From contig NZ_FRBY01000004.1 of assembly GCF_900142735.1 (NCBI RefSeq), positions 434,001-498,000 on the forward strand: DNA of 64,000 nucleotides, given 5' to 3'. The notes under the pieces are model-generated. The model saw only the letters and a program-made list of their open reading frames with translations, ran no database searches and had not been told where the DNA came from. Origin of the DNA: Flavobacterium saccharophilum. GTDB taxonomy: Bacteria > Bacteroidota > Bacteroidia > Flavobacteriales > Flavobacteriaceae. Position numbers and translations under genes: made by a program. This document shows positions 36,110-44,492 of the stretch, piece by piece. Position 1 is the stretch's first letter, and every line of letters begins with the position of its first letter.

Positions 36110-36245
36110 TTTAACCGCAATGGGCGCAATCCCGATAGCTATCGGGATACGCAAAGGTCGCAAAGCTAGTAGTTAGCTTTGCGACCTTTGCGTTTTTATA
36201 AAGCCCTCTACTTCAAAAAAAAACCTTGCGTACCTTGCGGTTAAA
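36110..36245. repeat. TTAACCGCAA-bounded palindromic repeat, copy 4
   Basis: Arms TTTAACCGCAA (36110-36120) and TTGCGGTTAAA (36235-36245). ATCCCGATAGCTATCGGGAT at 36129-36148 is a perfect 20-bp palindrome. A perfect 19-bp stem CGCAAAGGTCGCAAAGCTA (36150-36168) pairs with 36174-36192 around a five-base loop. It is the best-preserved copy and ends five bases before the AraC stop. Confidence 0.9.
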
Positions 36246-36249
36246 TTTT

Positions 36250-37062
36250 TCACACTTTCGATGGAGATAATCCGTATTGTTTTTTAAAAGCGAACGAGAA
36301 ATGAGAAAGATCTTCAAAACCAACTTCCAGATAAACTTCAGATGGGGTTTTTCCTTTTTCTTTTATAAGATAATAAGCTTGTTGCAATCGCTTTTGGAGT
36401 AACCATCGGCTTGGTGAAATGTCAAAAACACGTTGAAAGTCACGTTTAAAAGTAGCCAGACTTCGACCAGTTAAATAAGCAAAACGGTCTAATTGTACAT
36501 TAAAATGAAAATTCTTTTTCATGAAAGCTTCCAGATCAATTTTACCGGGTTCATTAAAGTCAAATAAAATATCTTTGAGTTCCGGTTTGCATTGCAATAA
36601 AATATTTATGGCTTCATTTACTTTTAAAGCCTGAAGCTCCTCTGTAATTAATTGATCTTCGTTGATATAAGGAATCAGTGAATCCATTAAGCTTTTAAGC
36701 AACGGAACTTCTTTTAACTGAAATATCGTTTCGGTTTCAGGATTCTTAATTAAACTGGTTTTCTGATTGTGTTTTATGGAAAAATCACGCAACGCTTCCT
36801 GATTCAGATAAATTGAAATGGACTGAAAAGCGGTATTCGGATCGGGTTGTTTATTGAATTTTATGAGCTGATTCCTTTTGATAAATCGAAAATCACCAGG
36901 CTTGAAAACATACTCTTTGGTACCATTGTTTAAAGTAAGTACTCCCGAAATCTGAAAACTTAAAACATGTTCTGCCGCAAATTGCTCACCTTCCCGATTT
37001 TGGGTATAGTAGCAGGAATAAGCAATTGGAGATGTTTTTTGATTTATTTTGGAATCGTTCAT
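36250..37062 (-). CDS. AraC-family transcriptional regulator
   Basis: A 270-residue soluble regulator. The N-terminal cupin-like AraC-binding domain is roughly residues 10-120 (VLSFQISGVLTLNNGTKEYVFKPGDF). The C-terminal AraC double helix-turn-helix is roughly 170-270 (FAYLTGRSLATFKRDFQRVF, PSEVYLEVGFEDLSHFSFAFKKQYGLSPSKV). It lies 64 bp downstream of the SDR at 37127 on the same strand, so it may be co-transcribed with it, or have its own start: a TAnnTTTG match lies just before the ATG (37074-37067, minus strand). Confidence 0.9.
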   Translation of the reverse strand: MNDSKINQKTSPIAYSCYYTQNREGEQFAAEHVLSFQISGVLTLNNGTKEYVFKPGDFRFIKRNQLIKFNKQPDPNTAFQSISIYLNQEALRDFSIKHNQKTSLIKNPETETIFQLKEVPLLKSLMDSLIPYINEDQLITEELQALKVNEAINILLQCKPELKDILFDFNEPGKIDLEAFMKKNFHFNVQLDRFAYLTGRSLATFKRDFQRVFDISPSRWLLQKRLQQAYYLIKEKGKTPSEVYLEVGFEDLSHFSFAFKKQYGLSPSKV

Positions 37063-37126
37063 ATCACAAATTTATAAAAAAATGGACAGTAAAAGGGATT
37101 ACTGCCCACTACAAAATACCTTTAAA

Positions 37127-38014
37127 TTATTGTTTTTTAGCATTATTGGTATACCATTTTCCCTGTGCTGTATCAAAAAAACTTCCGGCATCATCATGAT
37201 CTGTAGATAAACTAATATCGATCCATTTTTTCATTTCTTCTGTTCGGTTTTTATCAGCATTTTTTAAAATACCAATTGCCTCGCTACCTAATACCAAGTG
37301 TACCGGTGGGTTTGGATGAGAAGCTAAATCTACCATTACTTGAGCTGCTTTTTCAGGATCTCCGACAGCAACAAATTTTCCTCCTTTGAAAAAATCAGTA
37401 CGTTGTTTTACCATTTCGTAGCCTTCGATTTCAGCTGCATACGACATAGAAGCGCCTGCCCAATCCGTACGGAAACCACCTGGTTCAACACTGGTTACGA
37501 ATATTCCAAGCGGGGCAACTTCCTTAGCCAAAGCTTCCGTAAAGCCACTTAAGCCAAATTTTGCCGCCTGATACATCGTTAAACCTGGATTACCAACGCG
37601 CCCACCAATAGAACTGATTTGTAAAATCCTTCCTGAACCTTGTTTACGCATATAAGGCAATACAGCACGTGTAATTTCAATAGGTGCATATAAATTGGTT
37701 TCCAACTGACTTCTAACTTGTTCATCAGTATAAGCTTCAGCTGCACCAATTATTCCGAATCCGGCATTGTTTACTAATACATCTATTCTTCCAAAATGTT
37801 CTGCTGCTATTTGAACGGCACTATACACTTGTTCGTAATTAGTAACATCTAAAGCTAAAGGAAAGATTTGATCTTTAAAACGTTCCTTCAAATCATTTAA
37901 TTGATTGATATCGCGAGCTGTTGCTACAACTTTATCGCCACCCTCTAAAACTGCTTCTGTAAGATTACGTCCTAATCCTCTTGAGCTTCCTGTAATAAAC
38001 CATATTTTGTTCAT
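37127..38014 (-). CDS. SDR family oxidoreductase
   Basis: A 295-residue classical SDR of the extended-substrate type: T-G-S-S-R-G-L-G-R near residue 8, N-N-A-G near 88, I-S-S-I-G-G-R-V-G, then Y-Q-A-A-K and E-P-G-G-F-R-T-D. It resembles oxidoreductases often paired with AraC regulators in Bacteroidota. The substrate is unknown. A minus-strand -7 match TAATTTTG lies at 38047-38040, upstream of its ATG. The downstream neighbour is the AraC regulator at 36250. Confidence 0.9.
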   Translation of the reverse strand: MNKIWFITGSSRGLGRNLTEAVLEGGDKVVATARDINQLNDLKERFKDQIFPLALDVTNYEQVYSAVQIAAEHFGRIDVLVNNAGFGIIGAAEAYTDEQVRSQLETNLYAPIEITRAVLPYMRKQGSGRILQISSIGGRVGNPGLTMYQAAKFGLSGFTEALAKEVAPLGIFVTSVEPGGFRTDWAGASMSYAAEIEGYEMVKQRTDFFKGGKFVAVGDPEKAAQVMVDLASHPNPPVHLVLGSEAIGILKNADKNRTEEMKKWIDISLSTDHDDAGSFFDTAQGKWYTNNAKKQ

Positions 38015-38266
38015 TGTAATTGTATTTAATTGTTCATTACAAAATTACATCAGAAGCTATGTTTGCTGTTTTGTTGAAAAGCTCAAATTTATTTGTTTAA
38101 AAGCTCAGTATTATTATAGATAGAGCCTTGCCCTTTTGTCCTAACTTCTGGAGGAACAAGCCATTTTGAGGCCTGGACTTCACTTTGGTGTAGCGCCTTC
38201 TTTACTATATAAAAGCTTTAATTGTTAGTTAATTAATAATTAAAGTTTTACTGTAAATAAAGTACT

Positions 38267-39874
38267 TTAACTTAAAATGATACTGTTGTTTATATTAATT
38301 TGTTTTAAGAAAAAATCATCATGAGAAACCACAACTAAAGTTCCCTGATATTCATTAATTGCAGCCGTTAATATCTCGATATTCTGAATGTCAAGATTGT
38401 TAGTTGGCTCGTCTAAAATAATCAGATCTGGAGCTTTATTGGTTATTGTTAAACCGCAAAGCATTAGTCGCATTCTTTCGCCACCACTTAAAAACTCACA
38501 AGGTTTATCCCAATCTGATTTTGTAAAAAGAAAACGGTTTAACCGCATTTTAATATCGTGTTCCTCTAAACTAGAACTATTGTTTTGCTGTGCTTGTTTG
38601 TAAACAGTTAGCTCGGTATTGATTAATGAATAATCCTGATCAATGTAAACGCTGTTGCAGTCTGTTATTTTTAAAGTTCCTGATTGTGGTTTTATTTCTT
38701 CTAAAATTAGTTTTATCAGTGTCGTTTTTCCAGAGCCGTTATTTCCTTTTATGGCAATTCTCTGGCCACTTAAAATCTGAAAATTTAGATTATTTTTCCA
38801 AATTAGCTCTCCGTTATAGCTGTAATTGAGGGATTCGGCTGTTGCAATAATTTTACCTTTATGCAAAGCAGAATGATCGAGTCCAAATTTCATTTTATCA
38901 ATACCTGGAATTTCGGCACGCAATTCGCGTAATTCCTGTGAGATTCCACCAATCTTTTCCTCATGAACACTTTTGGTTTTTGAAGTACTGTTTTCAGCAT
39001 TGTTGCGTAAAGTGTTCATCATAATTCTGGCAACTCCGGCTTTTTCCTGTTTCTTTTTTCCTTTTGCATCAGATTTTTGTTGTCTTTCCAGGGTTTCCCG
39101 CTGTTTTTCTTTGGCTTTCTGAAGTGCTTTTTCTTTTGAATGAATATCTTGTGTCAGCGCGTTTTTCTCGATACTTTTTTGTTCTGAATAGAAATCAAAG
39201 TTACCACCGTAAGATTTGATTCCGTTTGACTTTAATTCGCAGGTTGTAGCAAGTAAATTGAGTAATTTTCTGTCGTGACTAACGATTAACATTGTATTTG
39301 CCGTTGTTTTAATAAATTGATACAATGACTCCCGACCCTGAACATCTAAATGATTACTCGGTTCATCAAGTAAAATGAGTTTTGGCAGATGAATCATAAT
39401 ACCCGCAAGAAATACTTTTGTTTTTTCGCCTCCGCTTAAGGATTCTAATTTTTGATTAAGTTCAAATTTGTTTAATTGCCAATATTTTAAAGCCTCTGTA
39501 CAGCGTTCTTCAATGGTCCAGTCGTCATTAAGCAGATTCAGATTGTTTTCCGTTACATTGCCTTCAAGAATTTCCTGTAAAGCATTGATTTTTTGATCAA
39601 TCTGCAAAGCTTCTGCAATCGTCAAATGATTGTATTGTCCGAAAATTTGAGGAATATAATACGGTTCAGCATCTAGTTCTAATATTCCGCTTGACGGAAA
39701 TAATTCTTTTGCTATAATTTTTAATAAGGTCGATTTTCCAGAACCATTATTGCCCACTAAAGCAATTTTAGCATTGTTGTTTACTGTTAGACTGATGTTG
39801 CTGAACAGCAATTCTTTATTCGAATGTGTGTATGAAATGTTTTGTAGAATAAGCATAATCTCTTTCTTAAGCAT
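38267..39874 (-). CDS. ABC-F family ATPase
   Basis: A 535-residue soluble protein with two ABC domains and no membrane segments. Walker A motifs are G-N-N-G-S-G-K-S-T (about 41-49) and G-N-N-G-S-G-K-T-T. Signatures are L-S-G-G-E-K-T-K and L-S-G-G-E-R-M-R. Walker B motifs are L-I-L-L-D-E-P-S-N-H-L-D and L-I-I-L-D-E-P-T-N-N-L-D. The inter-domain linker (about 240-310) is long and lysine/glutamine-rich (KAKEKQRETLERQQ). ABC-F proteins act on ribosomes, and some protect against antibiotics; which subgroup this is cannot be decided here. MLILQN at codon 7 is an alternative start. Confidence 0.92.
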   Translation of the reverse strand: MLKKEIMLILQNISYTHSNKELLFSNISLTVNNNAKIALVGNNGSGKSTLLKIIAKELFPSSGILELDAEPYYIPQIFGQYNHLTIAEALQIDQKINALQEILEGNVTENNLNLLNDDWTIEERCTEALKYWQLNKFELNQKLESLSGGEKTKVFLAGIMIHLPKLILLDEPSNHLDVQGRESLYQFIKTTANTMLIVSHDRKLLNLLATTCELKSNGIKSYGGNFDFYSEQKSIEKNALTQDIHSKEKALQKAKEKQRETLERQQKSDAKGKKKQEKAGVARIMMNTLRNNAENSTSKTKSVHEEKIGGISQELRELRAEIPGIDKMKFGLDHSALHKGKIIATAESLNYSYNGELIWKNNLNFQILSGQRIAIKGNNGSGKTTLIKLILEEIKPQSGTLKITDCNSVYIDQDYSLINTELTVYKQAQQNNSSSLEEHDIKMRLNRFLFTKSDWDKPCEFLSGGERMRLMLCGLTITNKAPDLIILDEPTNNLDIQNIEILTAAINEYQGTLVVVSHDDFFLKQININNSIILS

Positions 39875-40051
39875 TAATAAATCAGCAAACCGTTGAGCGG
39901 TTTACTATCTCTATATCTGAAAGAAATTATTTATTCACATTTGTGGAGGTTTTATTTTGAAAGTGCAAATATAAGAATGTTTTCAATAGCATCAAAAATG
40001 CCTAAGAGATGATCTTAGGCATTTTACATTTCTATTTGAAGTAATATAAAA

Positions 40052-40447
40052 TTAATAAACTATATTTTGTGTGTAACTGGCTGAGTATAATTTACGAAAC
40101 ATGGCATAAGTTACACTAACCATTACAAAAGCAATAATGGCATCGATTGTGGCAGAAAAGCCTAATACAGCTAATTTTGAAAAGAAGGCGAAAGTGATGT
40201 CGAAGAAAATACCCGCAAATACCCATTCTTTCAATCGTAATAATTTATTCGGAATTAATAAGGTAATAACGCCCGCTACTTTGAATACCCCAAGCAAGTA
40301 AATAAAATGCTCTGGATAACCTAATTGTTGTGTAATTCCCCAAACAATTGGATTGGTTGTAAGTTCGAAAAAACCGCTGGCGCCAAACCATAAAGAAGTT
40401 AAAATAACACCTGTCCAATAAATAATTTTTGTTGTTTTTGCATTCAT
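40052..40447 (-). CDS. DoxX-family membrane protein
   Basis: A 131-residue inner-membrane protein with four helices (about 7-27, 45-65, 70-90, 98-118), matching DoxX-like proteins (TGVILTSLWFGASGFFEL, LGVFKVAGVITLLIP). The role is uncertain, possibly linked to redox or thiol stress. It is divergent from the Crp/Fnr gene at 40612 across 164 bp, which suggests control by that regulator. Confidence 0.85.
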   Translation of the reverse strand: MNAKTTKIIYWTGVILTSLWFGASGFFELTTNPIVWGITQQLGYPEHFIYLLGVFKVAGVITLLIPNKLLRLKEWVFAGIFFDITFAFFSKLAVLGFSATIDAIIAFVMVSVTYAMFRKLYSASYTQNIVY

Positions 40448-40611
40448 GATTTTAATTTTTTAAGTTGTTAAACAGCACAAATTTGCGTCAGAACACTCTC
40501 ATTAAATAGCCATAATTTATTGAAGTGGACAATTTAGATGTTTAAATAGACAATCAATAAGTTGATTGTTTTTAACTTTACATTTCGAAAATTAAAATCG
40601 GTATTTATTCA

Positions 40612-41184
40612 ATGGAAGCCAAAGAACTATTACAACAACATATTGCGAAAATCGCATCTATAAAAGAAGAAGATTTTGATTATGTATTTTCTCATTTTAA
40701 ACCAATGTCTTTTAAAAAAGGACAAGCAATTCTTAGTGAAGGGGATAAAGTAGATTGCGAGTATTTTGTAACTTCAGGTTGTTTGAAAGCTTTTTTTATT
40801 AATGATGAAATAAAAATGTACATATTACAGTTTGCCATGCCAACGTGGTGGACATCTGATTATGCTGCTTTATACAACCAAACACCGGCAACAATAAGTG
40901 TTGATTGTATTACAGATGCAGAAGTGCTTTGTCTTTCTAGTGAAGATCGCGAAAAACTTTGTAGCGAGTTCCATCAGTTAGAACATTTTTTCCGCTGGCG
41001 AACTAATAGAGGTTATATTGCTTCTCAAAAAAGACTTTTATCCTTTATGAATAACAATGTCAAAAAAAGGTATGAGGAACTTTTGTCATTATATCCTCAA
41101 TTATACAATCTTGTCCCAAAACATTTGATTGCCGCTTACTTAGGTGTTTCCAGAGAAACTTTAAGCCGTTTGCATAGCTCTTAA
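40612..41184 (+). CDS. Crp/Fnr-family transcriptional regulator
   Basis: A 190-residue protein. The cNMP-binding-like domain covers residues 20-115 (MSFKKGQAILSEGDKVDCEYFVTSGCLKAFF). The C-terminal winged helix is short, ending Y-L-G-V-S-R-E-T-L-S-R-L-H-S-S, typical of Bacteroidota Crp/Fnr proteins of the DoxX-adjacent type. There is no FNR-type cysteine cluster. Two identical 14-bp Crp-like palindromes, at 41441 and 44423, lie upstream of nearby plus-strand genes and are likely binding sites. Confidence 0.9.
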   Translation: MEAKELLQQHIAKIASIKEEDFDYVFSHFKPMSFKKGQAILSEGDKVDCEYFVTSGCLKAFFINDEIKMYILQFAMPTWWTSDYAALYNQTPATISVDCITDAEVLCLSSEDREKLCSEFHQLEHFFRWRTNRGYIASQKRLLSFMNNNVKKRYEELLSLYPQLYNLVPKHLIAAYLGVSRETLSRLHSS

Positions 41185-41212
41185 AAAAATTGTGATTTTA
41201 TGTAGATAAAAA

Positions 41213-41321
41213 TTTCACGGAGATTTGGCAGATTTAAGCAGATTTAAAAAGATTTTTTTTTAACATTAGCACATTAATAATCTGCGTTAATCTGCCTAAA
41301 TCTTTTTAAATCTGCGTGAAA
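41213..41321. repeat. AATCTGC-type inverted repeat
   Basis: The left arm TTTCACGGAGATTTGGCAG (from 41213) continues with two GCAGATTTAA units. The right arm is built of AATCTGC units and ends AAATCTGCGTGAAA at 41321. The arms are imperfect complements. Related units are at 22456-22503 and 23410-23435. Confidence 0.75.
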
Positions 41322-41344
41322 TAAAAAAACTTTGCGGCTTAGCT

Positions 41345-41360
41345 CCCGATAGTTATCGGG
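41345..41360. repeat. CCCGATAG palindrome variant
   Basis: CCCGATAGTTATCGGG, one central base different from the perfect palindromes at 25356 and 36131. It lies outside the TTAACCGCAA element but is embedded in similar flanking text (CTTTGCGGCTTAGCT). Confidence 0.7.
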
Positions 41361-41440
41361 ATTGCGAGATTAAAAAAGCAAACTTAAGTCTGCGTGAAAT
41401 AAACCAACATAATTTCCTGATTTCACCCCAAAATCAGAAT

Positions 41441-41454
41441 GTGATCTACATCAC
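41441..41454. promoter_or_regulatory. Crp-like palindrome, site 1
   Basis: GTGATCTACATCAC, preceded by T, so it fits the Crp pattern TGTGA-N6-TCAC. Its reverse complement is exactly the site at 44423. A near -7 element, TTCCTTTG, follows at 41478, and the YceI gene starts at 41511. Confidence 0.7.
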
Positions 41455-41510
41455 GTAACCAATTTTCATAGTCGCCGTTCCTTTGTATTGTACTTTTAAA
41501 TACAATAAAA

Positions 41511-42065
41511 ATGGAAACAACAAATTTTAAAATCGTAAGCTCAAATAGCAACGTAGAATGGACTGGTAGAAAAGTTACCGGTGCTCATAATGGTACAATT
41601 GGTATCAAAGAAGGTAATTTCATCTTTAATGATGGAATAATACAAGAAGGGAATGTTGTCATCAACACTTCTTCAATTAAAATTCTGGATGTAACAGATC
41701 CGGCAACAAATGCACAATTCGCAGGTCATCTTGCCTCAGATGATTTTTTCTCAATCGAAAAATTTCCTACTGCCTCTTTTGATATTCTTACTGTTAGAGA
41801 AGTATCAGACAGCACTTATTATCTTGAAGGTAATCTTACCATAAAAGATATTACTCACGTTGTTGGTTTTGAAGCAACGGTTGAAAACAATAGAAATAAC
41901 ATTACCCTTTCAGGTAAACTGGTAATTGATCGTACTAAATATGATATCAGATTCCGTTCAGGGAATTTCTTCAAAGATTTAGGAGACACCTTAATTTACA
42001 ACGACTTTGAGTTGGATTTTAATATCACAGCCGAAGCCATCTTTTCAGAACAAGCTAAAAACTAA
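41511..42065 (+). CDS. YceI family protein
   Basis: A 184-residue YceI-like lipocalin-type barrel: FKIVSSNSNVEWTGRKVTGAHNGTI, then DDFFSIEKFPTASFDI, IKDITHVVGFEATV and FRSGNFFKDLGDTLIYNDFELDF are all family landmarks. It has no signal peptide, unlike most YceI proteins, so it is probably cytoplasmic. The family binds isoprenoid-like or amphiphilic ligands. It is the first gene of a likely operon (tautomerase 4 bp later, SDR 5 bp after that) behind a Crp-like site. Confidence 0.88.
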   Translation: METTNFKIVSSNSNVEWTGRKVTGAHNGTIGIKEGNFIFNDGIIQEGNVVINTSSIKILDVTDPATNAQFAGHLASDDFFSIEKFPTASFDILTVREVSDSTYYLEGNLTIKDITHVVGFEATVENNRNNITLSGKLVIDRTKYDIRFRSGNFFKDLGDTLIYNDFELDFNITAEAIFSEQAKN

Positions 42066-42069
42066 AGCC

Positions 42070-42288
42070 ATGCCTTACGTAAAAATCGAATTGACTCGCG
42101 AAGGAGTAACACGCGAGCAAAAACAGGAATTAATCAGTGGTATAACCAACCTGATTACAGACGTATTAAACAAAGACCCGCACTTAACTCATATCGTGAT
42201 TCAGGAAGTAGATTTAGACGATTGGGGTTACGCAGGAGAACAAGTATCAGTATTAAGAGAAAAAGGCATTACAGCCGATAAAAAATAA
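42070..42288 (+). CDS. 4-Oxalocrotonate tautomerase-like protein
   Basis: A 72-residue protein starting at the ATG at 42070. An upstream in-frame non-ATG start at 42007 overlaps the YceI gene and is rejected. After Met removal the catalytic Pro1 is exposed (M-P-Y-V-K-I-E-L). The core (TREQKQELISGITNLITDVL, HIVIQEVDLDDWGYAGE) matches the tautomerase superfamily of small homo-oligomers acting on enols. It is co-directional and nearly overlapping with YceI and the SDR, indicating one transcript. Confidence 0.88.
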   Translation: MPYVKIELTREGVTREQKQELISGITNLITDVLNKDPHLTHIVIQEVDLDDWGYAGEQVSVLREKGITADKK

Positions 42289-42293
42289 ATATC

Positions 42294-43028
42294 ATGAAAA
42301 AACAAACAATAATTGTAACAGGTGCAGCATCTGGTATAGGAAAAGGAATCGCTAAATATTTTTTAGACAGAGGCGATAATGTGGTAATCAATTCAGTAAC
42401 TCCAGCTTCGTTAGAAATTGCTTACAACGAATTTGGTGCAGGAGATAATCTGGCAATGTACGCCGGAGATATCAGCGATAAAACCACTGGAGAACAATTG
42501 GTAAAAATCGCAATCGAAAAATTTGGCTCAGTAGATGTATTGGTAAACAATGCCGGAATTTTTGACAGCAAACCGTTTTTAGAAGTTGATGAAACTTACT
42601 TAGACAAGTTTTTGACTACAAACTTAAAAGGAACTTATTTTACTACTCAGGCAGTTGTTCCTCAAATGTTAGAACAAAAAGGCGGTGTTGTAATTAACAT
42701 CGGAACTCCATTGGTAAATCATGGATTAGGCGGATGGCCAGCTTCGGCTCCGGTTGCAAGTAAAGGTGCTATTCATGCATTGACCATTCAATTGGCAGCA
42801 GAATTTGGAAAACGTAACATTCGTTTTAATACAGTTGCTCCAGGAGTTATCAGAACGCCAATGCACGGTGATAAAGCAGATCAGAATGCGGGTCTGCACT
42901 TATTAAACAGAGTGGGAGAAATTGATGACGTTGCTGAAATGGTATACGTTGTTGCAAAAAGCACTTTCATTACCGGATCAATTATCAATGTTGATGGAGG
43001 AAAAGCAGCCGGACATAATTTAAATTAA
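42294..43028 (+). CDS. SDR-like protein lacking the catalytic tyrosine
   Basis: A 244-residue SDR fold. The cofactor motif T-G-A-A-S-G-I-G-K (9-17), N-N-A-G (85-88), N110 and the P-G-V-I-R-T-P motif are intact. At the active site the usual Y-x-x-x-K reads P153-V-A-S-K157, so the catalytic Tyr is Pro. The usual serine stretch reads I-N-I-G-T-P-L. It may bind cofactor without classical catalysis, or use other residues. It ends the YceI-tautomerase-SDR operon; a hairpin follows. Confidence 0.88.
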   Translation: MKKQTIIVTGAASGIGKGIAKYFLDRGDNVVINSVTPASLEIAYNEFGAGDNLAMYAGDISDKTTGEQLVKIAIEKFGSVDVLVNNAGIFDSKPFLEVDETYLDKFLTTNLKGTYFTTQAVVPQMLEQKGGVVINIGTPLVNHGLGGWPASAPVASKGAIHALTIQLAAEFGKRNIRFNTVAPGVIRTPMHGDKADQNAGLHLLNRVGEIDDVAEMVYVVAKSTFITGSIINVDGGKAAGHNLN

Positions 43029-43047
43029 TTAAAAAAGAATAATAACT

Positions 43048-43083
43048 GCTTCAATGCTTTGTAGCTATATAAAGCATTGAAGC
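43048..43083. promoter_or_regulatory. Hairpin upstream of DJ-1 gene
   Basis: Perfect 13-bp stem GCTTCAATGCTTT (43048-43060) and AAAGCATTGAAGC (43071-43083). It has no T-tail and ends 16 bases before the next ATG, so it may be a leader hairpin or a weak terminator. Confidence 0.6.
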
Positions 43084-43099
43084 ATAAATAATAAGAAAA

Positions 43100-43858
43100 A
43101 TGAAAAATATAATTAAATCAGTATTTATTGCTCTTTTTGCAATAAGTAACCTTGCGGTTATTGCGCAGGAAAACAAAAAAACAAAAGTATTATTTGTTTT
43201 GACTTCACACAATAAATTAGGTGACACCGGAGAATTAACAGGTTCATGGATTGAAGAATTTGCAACACCTTATTTTTACTTTTTAGATAAAGGAATTGAA
43301 GTGGTAATCGCTACTCCAAATGGAGGACAGGCACCAATTGACCCGAAAAGTAATGATCCGTCATTTCAAACTCCGGCAACTAAACGTTTTTATGCAGATC
43401 AAAAGGCACAAACTGCATTGGCTAGTACAGTGAAAATTACCAGTGTAAAACAAAAGGATTTCAAAGCCGTTTTTTATCCAGGAGGTCATGGTCCAATGTG
43501 GGATTTGGCTACTGATAAAAATTCGATCCAACTTATTCAGGATTTTTACAATAATAGCAAACCAATTGCTTTTGTGTGTCACGCACCGGCAGCTTTGGTA
43601 AATGTTAAAGACAAAAGTGGAAAATATCTGATTGACGGAAAAAAAGTAACAGGCTTTACTAATAATGAAGAAGCAGCAGTTGGATTAACCAAAGTGGTAC
43701 CGTTTTTATTGGAAGATAAACTAAAAGAACGAGGAGGTAAATATTCTCAGGGTTCTGATTGGAGTTCTTATGTAGTAGAAGATGGCTTATTATTAACTGG
43801 TCAAAATCCACAATCTTCTGAGGAAGTAGCTACTAAATTATTATCAAAAATAAAATAA
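43100..43858 (+). CDS. Exported DJ-1/PfpI (Hsp31-like) protein
   Basis: A 252-residue protein with a signal peptide (1-22, ending AVIAQ). The class-I glutamine-amidotransferase-like fold has nucleophile C160 in F-V-C-H-A-P-A-A-L with H161 next to it. G-S-W-I-E-E-F-A-T-P (about 48-57) carries the conserved Glu, and there is Y-P-G-G-H-G-P-M-W-D. The subtype is the Hsp31/glyoxalase-III-like class (long insert GQAPIDPKSNDPS), which acts on reactive carbonyls such as methylglyoxal. Export makes this variant unusual. Confidence 0.9.
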   Translation: MKNIIKSVFIALFAISNLAVIAQENKKTKVLFVLTSHNKLGDTGELTGSWIEEFATPYFYFLDKGIEVVIATPNGGQAPIDPKSNDPSFQTPATKRFYADQKAQTALASTVKITSVKQKDFKAVFYPGGHGPMWDLATDKNSIQLIQDFYNNSKPIAFVCHAPAALVNVKDKSGKYLIDGKKVTGFTNNEEAAVGLTKVVPFLLEDKLKERGGKYSQGSDWSSYVVEDGLLLTGQNPQSSEEVATKLLSKIK

Positions 43859-43863
43859 GTAAT

Positions 43864-43907
43864 GATTTGGTATGGTTTGAAAAACGGCTGTACCAAATCT
43901 TTTTTTA
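43864..43907 (+). terminator. Terminator after DJ-1 gene
   Basis: GATTTGGTA (43864-43872) pairs with TACCAAATC (43891-43899), followed by a seven-T run. Confidence 0.75.
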
Positions 43908-43926
43908 ATATTTAAATAGATTCGTT

Positions 43927-44412
43927 ATGAGATCTAAAATTTTCTGTAATAGTATCTTAGTGCTATTTTTTATTTTTGCTAACCTAAGTGCTGCACAAGG
44001 ACTAAGTATTAAACAATTTAATTTTATTAATCCGGAAAATATAGTCTGGAATTCATTTTCTGCTTTTCCTGAAAAAGTAAAACTCGCCATTTTAGTGGGT
44101 AATCCAACTAAAGCGGAACCCTTTATTGTTCGGGTAAAAGTACCTAATGGCGAAAAGATAATGCCGCACGTACATCCTGAAGACAGAATATATACGGTGA
44201 TTTCAGGTGTTTTTTATATTGGAATAGGGGACAAGTATGATGAAAGGAAATTACAAGCCTATCCGCCTGGTTCAGTAGTGATATTACCAGGAAATACACC
44301 TCATTTTCATCTTGCTAAATCGGGTGAATATGTTACTCAGGTATATGCCATAGGTCCTCTTGGTTTAGGCTATCTGGATAAGCAATTTGATCCGAGAATA
44401 AAATCTAAATAA
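43927..44412 (+). CDS. Exported cupin-domain protein
   Basis: A 161-residue protein with a signal peptide (1-24, ending NLSAAQG). Cupin motif 1 is M-P-H-V-H-P-E-D-R-I-Y-T-V-I-S-G, with the histidines expected for metal binding. Motif 2 is L-P-G-N-T-P-H-F-H-L-A. The function is unknown. It is the second periplasmic cupin in this region (see 30063), but it does not have the three-copy promoter module. Confidence 0.85.
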   Translation: MRSKIFCNSILVLFFIFANLSAAQGLSIKQFNFINPENIVWNSFSAFPEKVKLAILVGNPTKAEPFIVRVKVPNGEKIMPHVHPEDRIYTVISGVFYIGIGDKYDERKLQAYPPGSVVILPGNTPHFHLAKSGEYVTQVYAIGPLGLGYLDKQFDPRIKSK

Positions 44413-44422
44413 TACTATTTAA

Positions 44423-44436
44423 GTGATGTAGATCAC
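44423..44436. promoter_or_regulatory. Crp-like palindrome, site 2
   Basis: GTGATGTAGATCAC is the exact reverse complement of the site at 41441. A near -7 element, TTCTTTTG, lies at 44453-44460, and the lumazine-binding-like gene starts at 44493. Confidence 0.7.
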
Positions 44437-44492
44437 GTACTCTTCTCGCTGTTTCTTTTGAAATTTGTAGTGTAATTATAAACTTAAAAATC

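Larger units (their letters stand above)
41185..41510. other. Intergenic region with repeats and a Crp-like site
   Basis: 326 bases without a gene. It contains the AATCTGC inverted repeat (41213-41321), a CCCGATAG palindrome variant (41345-41360), a second TCTGCGTGAA unit near 41390, and the Crp-like site at 41441. Confidence 0.6.

Noticed and set aside
36110..36245. Palindromic element considered as an insertion sequence
   Set aside because: It is about 136 bp, has no transposase frame and no visible target duplication; it is better treated as a repeat element.
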